DNA of 37,360 bases from Nitrospira lenta (lineage in GTDB: Bacteria > Nitrospirota > Nitrospiria > Nitrospirales > Nitrospiraceae): the NCBI GenBank assembly GCA_945906715.1, contig CAMDRK010000002.1, positions 1-37,360 of the forward strand, given 5' to 3'. A program made the position numbers and the translations under genes. Positions 7,891 through 16,931 of the stretch are shown here, piece after piece. Below the pieces are notes generated by a model, which searched no databases, was not told where the DNA came from, and was given only the letters and a program-made list of their open reading frames with translations. Numbering within the stretch: the first letter of the stretch is position 1; each line of letters starts with the position of its first letter.

Positions 7891-9234
7891 CTAACAATTC
7901 ATCTTTACCGTTGGCCTCGTGTCCTTTCCTGCTCCGATGGTCACCTCAATCCGAGCAACCCCCTTCACATTCGCGCACAGATCTCCCAGCCCGGGGGTGA
8001 CTAATCGGAACGGACCGCCTTTCGCATCAGGCAAGGCCGCTCCATCGAGTTCATAGACAAGTACCCCGTGCTCTCTCGCCTGTTGGAGCGTGAGGCAGAC
8101 TGAATATTTTCCGTCTGCCGAATGCACAGTCACATGATCCGCGCCGATCGCCAGCGCTGGAATATCGAGCAGGCCCTTCACGCGAATCCCTTTCCCCATC
8201 ATGCCTGGCATCACCGTCGAAATATCTAGCTGATGCTCTGCCGGCAAGGATGCGATCGCGGCACGGTCGAGCGAGACAGGTTGAACTACCGCCCCGTCGA
8301 TCCGCACGATACCGGGACCGGTTCGATCCCGCTCGGTAATCGTCTTGATCACTGCCGTCAGCATGTCGTTCAGCGGGGTCGGAATACCGAATTCACGCCC
8401 GAGCTTCGCGACGTACCCATTCAGAAAGTCGATCTCGGTCGGACGACCGGCCTTCCAATCGTCATACATCGAGGTATGGATATCCCGAATTTCTTGTGTC
8501 CAACGAACCACCTTCTCTGCCATGTCATCTGCTAACGGCACCTTCACGGTAGCTGCCACCGCCACGACTTCACCCACAATCTGATGAATCACCCCCAGCA
8601 TCTCGGGATGATCGAGCGCCTTGGCCACTTTGTCGTCGATCATCACGGTCAAGGGATTGAAGACGCAATTCCAACACATCTTCTCCCACTTGCTGCGCCG
8701 GATATCGTCGGTCAACTGGCAAGGAATCCCTGCCTGCTTGAACAGATCCGCGATGGCCAGCAAACGAGCGCTCTGATGCCCCATCAGCTCCCCGATCGCC
8801 ACAGCCCCCTTCTTATAATGGTCGATGACGCCGGGCGCAGCGATCTTGGTATAGATATAGGCGATACCACCAACGACACAATCCCGTTGAACGCGCGCCA
8901 GGATACGGTCTTCTGTATCGACCCCATTTTGCAGGGTCAAGATGACTGTCTTATCGGTCAGGACCGGCTCGATTTGGGTCAGCACCTCATCCAGATCGTA
9001 GGCTTTGACAGAAAGGACGATCAGGTCAGGCTTCGCGAGATCTCGCGGATCGGAAGCGGCTGGTGGATGCACGGTGAAGGAACCATTGGCGCTGCGGATC
9101 GTGAGGCCATTCTGCTTCACAGCTGCGAGCGTCTTGGGCCGCAGCAGGAACGACACAGAGAGATTCGCTTTCGCGAAATGCGCGCCGAAGAACCCACCGA
9201 CTGATCCAGCCCCCACCATGAGAATCTGTTTCAT
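7891..9234 (-). CDS. 2-dehydropantoate 2-reductase-like protein with C-terminal Moco-binding-like domain
   Basis: 447 aa. N-terminal MKQILMVGAGSVGGFFGAHFAKANLSVSFLLRP (PanE/ApbA Rossmann). C-terminal ~125 aa (VTVHSADGKYSVCLTLQQAREHGVLVYELDGAALPDAKGGPFRLVTPG) resembles the sulfite-oxidase/YedY fold. Confidence 0.8.
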   Translation of the reverse strand: MKQILMVGAGSVGGFFGAHFAKANLSVSFLLRPKTLAAVKQNGLTIRSANGSFTVHPPAASDPRDLAKPDLIVLSVKAYDLDEVLTQIEPVLTDKTVILTLQNGVDTEDRILARVQRDCVVGGIAYIYTKIAAPGVIDHYKKGAVAIGELMGHQSARLLAIADLFKQAGIPCQLTDDIRRSKWEKMCWNCVFNPLTVMIDDKVAKALDHPEMLGVIHQIVGEVVAVAATVKVPLADDMAEKVVRWTQEIRDIHTSMYDDWKAGRPTEIDFLNGYVAKLGREFGIPTPLNDMLTAVIKTITERDRTGPGIVRIDGAVVQPVSLDRAAIASLPAEHQLDISTVMPGMMGKGIRVKGLLDIPALAIGADHVTVHSADGKYSVCLTLQQAREHGVLVYELDGAALPDAKGGPFRLVTPGLGDLCANVKGVARIEVTIGAGKDTRPTVKMNC

Positions 9235-9250
9235 TTTGTCCCTCGCGTAA

Positions 9251-9457
9251 CTATTCAGGTGTTCAGGCTGAAGGCTGAAGGTTTAAAGTATTCTCGCAAA
9301 GCACGAATGCGGGGGTAGCAGGATACAGGGATAGTCGGGGTAGGCCCTTGCCCCTCTACCCCGGTGCCCTTACCCCTTTATCCCTTCAAGTAGAGGTGAA
9401 TCCTGGTTGTGCAAGAAGCCCAACCCCTAAAAGCCTTCAGCCTATCTACCTGAATAG
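9251..9457. repeat. Nested heptamer inverted-repeat element E1
   Basis: Outer arms attcaggtgttcaggctgaaggctgaagg / agccttcagcctatctacctgaat; inner arms gggggtagcaggatacagggatagtcggggtagg / ctaccccggtgcccttacccctttatccc. Confidence 0.75.
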
Positions 9458-9539
9458 GCACCTCCACACAAGAATATCGGAGGCGAACTATACCACGCAG
9501 CTTCGTCGACTCAAAATACGGTACAATTCGCGCAACAAT

Positions 9540-9614
9540 CAGGTAGATATGCTGAAGGTATTCAGGCTGAAGTGCTCAGAACTCCGACCTTCGGCCTTCA
9601 GCCTATCCACCTGA
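9540..9614. repeat. Heptamer inverted-repeat element E2
   Basis: caggtagatatgctgaaggtattcaggctgaag ... ccttcggccttcagcctatccacctg. Confidence 0.8.
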
Positions 9615-9622
9615 GTAACCCC

Positions 9623-10351
9623 ATGACCACCGACGATCAGATCCACCTCGCCCGCACACACCTGGCATCCGCTCGGCATGTGACCGTCCTCACAGGAGCC
9701 GGCATTTCAGCCGATAGCGGCGTGCCGACCTTTCGTGGGACAGACGGCTTGTGGCGCACCTTTCGCGCGGAGGATCTCGCGACACCCGAAGCCTTCGAGC
9801 GCGACCCCCGATTAGTCTGGGAATGGTACAACTGGCGGCGTGAATTGATTGCCACGAAACAGCCGAATCCTGCCCACATCGCCCTTGTAGAACTTGAACG
9901 TCGCAGGCCCGATACATTCTGGCTGATTACTCAAAACGTAGATGGCTTGCATCGAACTGCCGGCTCGCAACGGCTCTCCGAAATTCATGGCAACATCTGG
10001 AAGGTTCGTTGTACCGGCTGTGGCATCATCTCGGAGAACCGGGAAGTCCCTCTTCCCATCCTGCCGACATGCCGGCTGTGCCAAGCCCTGCTCCGGCCTC
10101 ATATCGTCTGGTTTGGGGAATCGCTCTTGGGAGAAGACCTGCGCCGCTGCGATCAGGCTCTACGAAACTGCGACCTCCTCCTGGTGATCGGCACTTCGGG
10201 AATCGTCTACCCAGCAGCGGGATTTGCGTCGGTCGCGAAGGAGGTCGGTGCGCTGGTCATCGAGATCAATCTCGATAGCACCCCGCAGTCGGACCTGGTT
10301 GACCTCTCACTGCAGGGCCGCGCGAAAGATCTGGTTCCGCTACTTCTTTAA
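9623..10351 (+). CDS. cobB: NAD-dependent protein deacylase (sirtuin, Sir2 family)
   Basis: VTVLTGAGISADSGVPTFRGTDGLW, TQNVDGLH, CTGC...CRLC zinc ligands, PHIVWFGE. Start at 9623 preferred over 9572, which lies in repeat E2. Confidence 0.9.
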   Translation: MTTDDQIHLARTHLASARHVTVLTGAGISADSGVPTFRGTDGLWRTFRAEDLATPEAFERDPRLVWEWYNWRRELIATKQPNPAHIALVELERRRPDTFWLITQNVDGLHRTAGSQRLSEIHGNIWKVRCTGCGIISENREVPLPILPTCRLCQALLRPHIVWFGESLLGEDLRRCDQALRNCDLLLVIGTSGIVYPAAGFASVAKEVGALVIEINLDSTPQSDLVDLSLQGRAKDLVPLLL

Positions 10352-10479
10352 CCCGGTCTGTCTGGTCTATCTGGTCTATTCGGTCTGTTCGGTCGGTCTA
10401 GTGTGATCGGTTGAACGAAACTAACCAGATGAACCAGAGAGACCAGACAGACCAGATAGACCAAATGAACAAGACCGGT
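10352..10479. repeat. Nonamer inverted-repeat element A4
   Basis: ggtctgtctggtctatctggtctattcggtctgttcggtcggtct ... accagatgaaccagagagaccagacagaccagatagaccaaatgaac, between convergent genes. Confidence 0.9.
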
Positions 10480-10491
10480 TGGCGGACTGTT

Positions 10492-11208
10492 TTAGCATCC
10501 TACCAGTGGAAACAGTTCCTCCAACGTCCGAATCACATGCCCGCCCGACACCTGATGGCGCCCAGTTCGATCCAGCAACACGCCGGTCAGTCCCGCCTTC
10601 GTCGCGCCCTCCAGATCATCCCGGACGCTATCACCCACATGCATCGCTTCATCTGGATCGATCGCGTGCTTTTCAAGGGCGATCTCGAAAATCTTCGATG
10701 CAGGCTTAGCGGCCCTGGCAAGGCTTGCGATCGTCACAGTATCGAAGAGCCGGTCGATGCCGAGCCCCCGCATCACAGGAAAGAGCCGGGAATCGAAGTT
10801 GGACACGATCCCAAGCTCAAACCCCTCCGCACGAAGCCTGGTCAACACGGAATGGGTCTCAGGAAATAATACCCAGGACCGAGGATCTTCAAACACCTGA
10901 AAGACCTGCTCGAAGAATTCATCGAACCGTTCGAACATCCCGACGCGATAAAACACGTTGTGCACGATGTCGAACCACCAAAGCCGTTCACATTGCTTTA
11001 ATTTAACAGGATCTGTTTCGGCAAAAACCGGCGGAGATGAGTCGTGAAAGGCCCGCTGAAAGGCTTGCGCAATCGAGACCTGTGAGCCAGGAGTCTGCCG
11101 AAACCCGTGCTGAACCGCATGCGCGAGGTAGATGTCCGCCACCGAACCGTTGATTTGAAACAACGTCTCGGCTGCATCGAAAAAGATGACATGAATTTTG
11201 GTCTTCAT
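10492..11208 (-). CDS. HAD-superfamily hydrolase
   Basis: 238 aa. IHVIFFDAAETLF; LGIVSNFDSRL; AMHVGDSVRDDLEGATKAGLTGVLLDR. Confidence 0.85.
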   Translation of the reverse strand: MKTKIHVIFFDAAETLFQINGSVADIYLAHAVQHGFRQTPGSQVSIAQAFQRAFHDSSPPVFAETDPVKLKQCERLWWFDIVHNVFYRVGMFERFDEFFEQVFQVFEDPRSWVLFPETHSVLTRLRAEGFELGIVSNFDSRLFPVMRGLGIDRLFDTVTIASLARAAKPASKIFEIALEKHAIDPDEAMHVGDSVRDDLEGATKAGLTGVLLDRTGRHQVSGGHVIRTLEELFPLVGC

Positions 11209-11229
11209 TGGTCGTATAAATCCTATGTT

Positions 11230-11352
11230 CCGGCGAGAGGCACGGGACTAGAGGCTAGGGGTTATATCGTGAGGCGTGAAACGTGAGGCGTTAGGCGAAT
11301 CCCGCTCGACCCCTTTATGCCTTACGTCCCCATTGCCCCTCGCCTGGTTTCC
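11230..11352. repeat. Heptamer inverted-repeat element D1 (short array)
   Basis: ggcgagaggc...ctagaggctaggggttatatCGTGAGGCGTGAAACGTGAGGCGttaggcg...cttacgtccccattgcccctcgcctgg. Confidence 0.85.
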
Positions 11353-11471
11353 AATCAATTGTATGCAGTTCAAAAATCCGGAGTCAAAGTCTGCGCCCAA
11401 TCATGCGATTTCTTGACAAAGAAATACCTCACTGTTAGCTTCGACATAGTTCAATAACATTGGAGGGTTAG

Positions 11472-12563
11472 GTGGCTTCAAGCATCTTTGTCATCGACAG
11501 TAGTCCCGCCGTCCGCCGGTTGGTCGAGCAGATTTCAAAGTCGCACGGGTGCGAGGTCACGGGATTCCAGGATGGCCCCGCAGCCTTGGAAGCGGCACGC
11601 CAGACAAACCCAAACTTCATCATTGCAGACTATCATTTGGAGAACATGACCTTCTCGGGATTCTGCAAAGCAGTCTACAAGCTGGATAACTTGGCAGAGA
11701 CCTACATTATCTCCCTGATCAGCTCTTCGGATCGCGTGGATGAAACCCACTTGCGTTCGCTGGGGGTCAAGGCCTTTCTCAACAAACCTTTTCAGCCAGA
11801 ACACCTCATCGATCTCATCTCGGATCTTGAAACACAGCAGGCATCCAAGACAAATGGAGTAAAGAAGAAGTCTCGCTCCTGGCCCCCGGTCTCAATCGGT
11901 ATGGACTCCGATGATGATGACAGCCTGACTGAGGAAACAGAGGAACAGGCGATCGCACCCCACCCTCAACCGAAAGCCCCCTCCATGATTACCACCGCGC
12001 AGGCGCCGACAGCCGAACCGGAAGAAGCGATGAAGGGCCTCTTCGGTCAACTTCTTAACTCTATGTCGGAACGAACGGAAAAAAAGATTGCCGACATGCT
12101 CCCCCAGATGGTGGGGAAAGAGCTGGCAACCCTCGTGACCAAAAGCGTAGGGGCATCCCTCTCGGAAGAACACCTGACTCGAGCGCTTGAACCGGTGCTC
12201 GCGACGGCACTCCCGAAGTTTCTCTCACAGAAAATGTCTCTCTTCGAACCCCTCATTCGGCAGAGCGTGTCTGAAATCGCGAGCCCCCTGATCAAGGAGC
12301 GTATCGATCAATTCGTCCGCGAAGAACTCAATGCCGTTGGCACCGCGCTGTCTGACATGGTTCGGGAACAACTCGATTCGCTTGAAGGACTCATCAAGGA
12401 AGAAATCCAACAGGCAGCCGCCAAACAAGCTGCGGAAATGACTGAAGCGCTCGTTCAGGCGACGGCCCGAGAAGAGGTCAAACAGGCTGTTTTGCGCCTC
12501 GTCCCGAATCTGGCCGAAGAGCAGATCAAAGCAGAGATCACGCGCCTCACGAAAGCCGCGTAG
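11472..12563 (+). CDS. Response regulator (REC) with long charged helical C-terminal region
   Basis: 363 aa, GTG start. SIFVIDSSPAVRRLVEQISKSHGCEVTGF REC; C-terminus LRLVPNLAEEQIKAEITRLTKAA. Confidence 0.8.
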   Translation: MASSIFVIDSSPAVRRLVEQISKSHGCEVTGFQDGPAALEAARQTNPNFIIADYHLENMTFSGFCKAVYKLDNLAETYIISLISSSDRVDETHLRSLGVKAFLNKPFQPEHLIDLISDLETQQASKTNGVKKKSRSWPPVSIGMDSDDDDSLTEETEEQAIAPHPQPKAPSMITTAQAPTAEPEEAMKGLFGQLLNSMSERTEKKIADMLPQMVGKELATLVTKSVGASLSEEHLTRALEPVLATALPKFLSQKMSLFEPLIRQSVSEIASPLIKERIDQFVREELNAVGTALSDMVREQLDSLEGLIKEEIQQAAAKQAAEMTEALVQATAREEVKQAVLRLVPNLAEEQIKAEITRLTKAA

Positions 12564-12572
12564 ACCGAGGCA

Positions 12573-12612
12573 CAGCGGGACAGGCACTGCCGCAGACGGC
12601 GGAGCCAGTCCC
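12573..12612. repeat. REP-like palindrome copy 2
   Basis: agcgggacaggcactgccgcagacggcggagccagtccc; one mismatch to copy 1 over the core. Confidence 0.85.
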
Positions 12613-12623
12613 TGCGCTCCGGC

Positions 12624-12743
12624 TTACCCCTTCTTGCTCTTCTTACTCTTGCTCCGTCTGGCTGTTACCAGCGCCTTCACCCGTGCGACATTCTTCCGAT
12701 GCTTCTTTTTCGTCTTGCGATCTTTTTCACGGCCTGTGGCCAT
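12624..12743 (-). CDS. Very small Lys/Arg-rich protein (39 aa)
   Basis: MATGREKDRKTKKKHRKNVARVKALVTARRSKSKKSKKG; start chosen downstream of the ORF-track start at 12818. Confidence 0.55.
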   Translation of the reverse strand: MATGREKDRKTKKKHRKNVARVKALVTARRSKSKKSKKG

Positions 12744-12896
12744 AGTCTCTCCCAATTGTAAAAAGTGGAAGCGGAACGAACCCTTCGCCCTCGCCTTGTG
12801 TGAGTCTGTATAGCACAAGGCTCTACACCCCTCAAGCTATCTATGTATCCACGCCGCCTTGAGAGGCCGGCACCCGCATGCTAAGATGCCCCGCTC

Positions 12897-13033
12897 TTGT
12901 TCCTTTGGTCTATCCGGTCTATCTCGTCTATCTGGTCTGTCTCGTCCGGGAGCGCCAGATAGACATGATAGACCTGACAGACCAGACAGACCCACTAGAT
13001 CAGACAGACCAGATAGACCAGACAGACCAGATG
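12897..13033. repeat. Nonamer inverted-repeat element A5
   Basis: ggtctatccggtctatctcgtctatctggtctgtctcgtccgg ... agacagaccagatagaccagacagaccagatg; right end runs into the valS start codon. Confidence 0.9.
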
Positions 13034-15808
13034 AGCACCCCCCAACTCGATAAAACCTACGATCCCAAAGCGGTTGAAGCACGATGGTATGACGTCTGGA
13101 TCCGGCAAGGCTATTTCCGCGCCTCGCCGGCCCATCCAGGGCAACCATACTCCATCGTCATTCCCCCACCCAATGTCACCGGCTCACTCCATGTCGGCCA
13201 CGCGCTGAATCATTCGCTCCAAGACATTCTCATACGCTGGCGGCGCATGCAGGGCCGCAATGTGCTCTGGTTGCCCGGCACCGATCACGCCGGGATTGCC
13301 ACGCAAAACGTCGTGGAAAAGCAGCTCATGGCCGAAGGCGCCTCCCGGGAATCTCTGGGACGCGATGGCTTCATTAAGCGCGTCTGGGAATGGAAGGCCA
13401 CCTCCGGGAATACGATCATCAGTCAACAGAAGCAACTGGGAGAATCCTGCGACTGGGATCGCCTGCGATTTACAATGGATGAGGGACTATCGAAAGCTGT
13501 CCTGGAAGTCTTCGTGCGTCTCTATGAAGACGGGCTGATTTACCGAGGGGAGCGGCTGATCAACTGGTGCCCACGCTGCCTGACGGCTCTCTCGGATATC
13601 GAAGTCGAACATGAAGACATGAAAGGGAAGCTCTACCATATTCGCTACCCGCTTGCGGACGATCCCCTCACAACACTTACCGTGGCGACAACCAGACCGG
13701 AAACGATGCTGGGCGATACGGCAGTGGCAGTCCACCCCGACGACCCGCGTTATCGCCATCTCATCGGAAAAAACGTTCGCTTGCCGCTGACCACTCGAGA
13801 GATACCGATCGTGGGCGATTCAATTTTGGTGGACCTCACGTTCGGCACCGGCGCCGTAAAGATTACCCCCGCGCACGACTTCAACGACTTTGAGGCCGGC
13901 GAGCGGCACAAGCTTTCCAGGATCTCTCTATTTGACCAGGAAGCAAAGATGGATCCTGCAGGTCTGCATGAAGCGAAGGTAGAAGATTCCGTGCTCCAGA
14001 GCCTCACCATGAAGCCTGTTCAAAAGGCACGCTCGATTGTGGTAGAGGCGCTGACAGAGCGCGGTGCGCTTGAGAAAGTCGAAGACCACAAGATGGCGCT
14101 CGGAAAATGTTACCGTTGCAAGACCGTCGTCGAGCCGTATTTGTCGCCACAGTGGTTCGTGAAGATTAAGCCGTTGGCGGAGCCTGCGATCAAGGCGGTG
14201 GAAGACGGACGCATTCGCATCATCCCGGAAGGCTGGACCAACAATTATCTCGGCTGGATGAGGGACATCAAAGACTGGTGTATCTCACGACAAATTTGGT
14301 GGGGACACCAAATTCCAGCGTGGTACTGTAGAAAATGCAACGCCAACTGTATTTTCGAGCCCAACTCCACAGAGGTCCAAGGCGATACGTTAACGGGAAA
14401 ACGCACCCTAGTCATCACGAAGAATGCCCAGCCCATCATCGCCAGATATGCCCCTACGAAATGCTCTACCTGTGGGGAAGGAAATTTTCTTCGCGATCCC
14501 GACGTCCTTGACACTTGGTTCTCTTCCGCCCTCTGGCCCTTCTCCACGCTGGGATGGCCTGAACAAACACCTGAGTTGAAGGCCTACTACCCGACCTCGA
14601 CGCTCGTCACCGGACTCGACATTCTGTTCTTCTGGGTCGCTCGCATGATCATGCTGGGCCTGAAATTCATGGGCGATGTCCCCTTCCGCGACGTCTACAT
14701 CCATGCCTTGGTACGCGATGCCGAAGGACAGAAAATGAGCAAGTCGAAAGGCAACGTCATCGATCCCCTGCATGTCATGGAGCAGTTCGGCACCGATGCG
14801 CTCCGCTTCACGCTCGCCTCGATGGCCTCACCGGGACGCGATATCAAACTCGCGGAGGAACGGATCGAGGGCTATAGAAACTTTGCGAACAAGATCTGGA
14901 ATGCCGCCCGTTTCGCCCACATGCACCTTACCGGCACAAAGGAATCACAGCCTCTGGACGATCGGTCCTTTCCTGGCCTATGGATACGAAGCCGGCTGAA
15001 CAACACCATCCGGATTGTGACGATGGAGCTGGAAGCCTATCGGTTTGATCGAGCGACCAATGCCCTCTACCAATTTTTTTGGCACGAGTACTGCGATTGG
15101 TACCTGGAATTAATCAAACCTATCCTCCAGGATCCTTTACATCCTGAAGGTGCTGCAACCAGACAAACGCTTCAGGATACGCTCGAAGTATTCTTGCGGC
15201 TCCTTCATCCTTTTATGCCCTTTATTTCCGAAGAAATCTGGCAGACCTTACCCCACGAGGGCGAGACCATTGTCACCCAATCCTATCCAGTCCCTCAAAC
15301 ACACTGGCACGACCCATCGGCAGAGGAAACCTTTCGTCTGTTTGAACAGAGCATCGGTCTGATCCGAACCGCACGCGTACTCCTCAACTATCCACCGGGA
15401 CAGGAAGTACGTGTCTTTGTAACCCACGAGGAGCCGGCAACAAGCGCGACACTCGTTACACTTAAACAGAACCTCGCCCATCTCGGGCGAGGACAGATTT
15501 CACCCGTTCCTCTCTCCCAATGGCCGACATCGAATGTACTCCGCCTCATCACAGACGGCATCACGATGGGCGTATCCGTCGAGGGAGACGTGGATCTCAA
15601 GAAAGCGCTTGACCGCCTCGAAAAACAGATTGCAGAAACCGACAAGGAATCCCAGCGGCTCGACGGCAAACTGAACAGTGCGGACTTTGTTTCAAAAGCT
15701 CCGCCGGAAGTGATCACCGACCATCGGGACCGCTTACGCGCACTCTCTCGTGACCGCGCCATGTTGACCAGCAGCGAACAGCAACTGCGCGCGATGCTGG
15801 GGATCTAA
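13031..15808 (+). CDS. valS: Valyl-tRNA synthetase
   Basis: 925 aa from ATG 13031 (MSTPQLDKTYDPKAVEARWYDVW). PPPNVTGSLHVGHAL, KMSKSKGNVIDPL, C-terminal coiled coil. Confidence 0.95.
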   Translation: MSTPQLDKTYDPKAVEARWYDVWIRQGYFRASPAHPGQPYSIVIPPPNVTGSLHVGHALNHSLQDILIRWRRMQGRNVLWLPGTDHAGIATQNVVEKQLMAEGASRESLGRDGFIKRVWEWKATSGNTIISQQKQLGESCDWDRLRFTMDEGLSKAVLEVFVRLYEDGLIYRGERLINWCPRCLTALSDIEVEHEDMKGKLYHIRYPLADDPLTTLTVATTRPETMLGDTAVAVHPDDPRYRHLIGKNVRLPLTTREIPIVGDSILVDLTFGTGAVKITPAHDFNDFEAGERHKLSRISLFDQEAKMDPAGLHEAKVEDSVLQSLTMKPVQKARSIVVEALTERGALEKVEDHKMALGKCYRCKTVVEPYLSPQWFVKIKPLAEPAIKAVEDGRIRIIPEGWTNNYLGWMRDIKDWCISRQIWWGHQIPAWYCRKCNANCIFEPNSTEVQGDTLTGKRTLVITKNAQPIIARYAPTKCSTCGEGNFLRDPDVLDTWFSSALWPFSTLGWPEQTPELKAYYPTSTLVTGLDILFFWVARMIMLGLKFMGDVPFRDVYIHALVRDAEGQKMSKSKGNVIDPLHVMEQFGTDALRFTLASMASPGRDIKLAEERIEGYRNFANKIWNAARFAHMHLTGTKESQPLDDRSFPGLWIRSRLNNTIRIVTMELEAYRFDRATNALYQFFWHEYCDWYLELIKPILQDPLHPEGAATRQTLQDTLEVFLRLLHPFMPFISEEIWQTLPHEGETIVTQSYPVPQTHWHDPSAEETFRLFEQSIGLIRTARVLLNYPPGQEVRVFVTHEEPATSATLVTLKQNLAHLGRGQISPVPLSQWPTSNVLRLITDGITMGVSVEGDVDLKKALDRLEKQIAETDKESQRLDGKLNSADFVSKAPPEVITDHRDRLRALSRDRAMLTSSEQQLRAMLGI

Positions 15809-15810
15809 AG

Positions 15811-16683
15811 ATGATCGCGCTGCCAGCGGTCGACATCCGGCGTGCGGTTCGGAAGGGACTCGAAGAAGACCTCGGCCAAGGCGACATCACGACAACGGCG
15901 CTCTTCCCCGAACCGACCCCTGCCAGCGCCAAGATCATCGCCCAACAACCCCTCGTCGTTGCAGGGATGGCAGCGGCCATTCAAACCTTCATTGCAGTCG
16001 ATGCCTCTCTCAAGCTGACTCCATCCAAGCGAGATGGATCCCATGCCAAAACTGGAGATGTGCTATTGCGGATCGAAGGCGATGGGCGATCCATCTTAAT
16101 GGCTGAACGAGTCGCCTTAAACTTTCTCCAACATCTCTCAGGGATCGCCACCCTGACCAATCGCTTCTGCCATGCCGTACATGGCTATCCAGTCAACATT
16201 ATGGATACAAGAAAGACTCTCCCAGGCTGGAGAACTCTTCAGAAATGGGCTGTGTCGCTTGGCGGAGGAACGAACCACCGTACGTCGCTCGGCGATGGCA
16301 TCTTAATCAAGGACAATCATCTGGCCTTGATAAAAAACAAGAAACCGGCTGTCCTTACAGCTTGCCGAATGGCGCAAGCAAAAGCCTCCAAAGACAAGCC
16401 CGTAATTGTCGAAGTGGAATCGTTATCGGAAGTTCGCGACGCCCTGCATGGTAAAGCCGACATTATTCTCCTGGACAATATGACTCCCGCCAGAGTCAAG
16501 CAAGCGGTGAAACTCATCTGCGGCCGCGCGTTAGTAGAAGTCTCCGGAGGCATCACCCTGAAGAACGTGCAAGCGATGGCGGCAGCCGGCCCAGATCGCA
16601 TCTCCATCGGAGCCCTCACCCATTCAGCTCCAGCCGCAACAATCAACCTGGTGCTCGAACCACTGCGCCGGCGTCGCAGTTAG
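15811..16683 (+). CDS. nadC: Nicotinate-nucleotide pyrophosphorylase (carboxylating)
   Basis: 290 aa. EEDLGQGDITTTALFP; MDTRKTLPGWRTLQKWAVSLGGGTNHRTSLGDGILIKDNH. Confidence 0.95.
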   Translation: MIALPAVDIRRAVRKGLEEDLGQGDITTTALFPEPTPASAKIIAQQPLVVAGMAAAIQTFIAVDASLKLTPSKRDGSHAKTGDVLLRIEGDGRSILMAERVALNFLQHLSGIATLTNRFCHAVHGYPVNIMDTRKTLPGWRTLQKWAVSLGGGTNHRTSLGDGILIKDNHLALIKNKKPAVLTACRMAQAKASKDKPVIVEVESLSEVRDALHGKADIILLDNMTPARVKQAVKLICGRALVEVSGGITLKNVQAMAAAGPDRISIGALTHSAPAATINLVLEPLRRRRS

Positions 16684-16753
16684 CAGAAAGACACTTTTGA
16701 TACGCGAGAGCTTTGAGAATCCAAACATGACCCACGACAACAAATCTTTCTCG

Positions 16754-16922
16754 CAGGATGCTCAAAAGACCGTCCAGCGAGGCCGCAGGCGAGTCGAATC
16801 CGGAGGCGTAGCATTTCCACCCACCCAACCCCGAGCTGTCTGAACAGCTCTTTTCCCGGAGGGGTACGTTGAGGATTTTGATGAGCCGAGAACGAAGCTG
16901 GCGGTTTTTTTCAGCATCCTGT
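16754..16922. repeat. MITE-like dispersed element, copy 1
   Basis: Terminal inverted repeats CAGGATGCTCAAAAGACCGTCCAGC / GCTGGCGGTTTTTTTCAGCATCCTG; core gcgaggccgcaggc...cggaggcgta...gtacgttgagg...gagccgagaacga shared with 22820-22900. Confidence 0.75.
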
Positions 16923-16931
16923 TAGGAGCCC

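Noticed and set aside
12878-13030. N-terminal extension of valS in the ORF track (MLRCPALVPLVYPVYLVYLV...)
   Set aside because: It is translation of nonamer repeat A5. The conserved ValRS N-terminus begins at ATG 13031.
12837-13148. ORFs such as SGLSGLSGLSDLVGLSGLSG and DRPDRPDRPTRSDRPDRPDRP as repeat proteins
   Set aside because: 9-nt units (multiple of 3) keep several frames open on both strands, so these are by-products of the DNA repeat.
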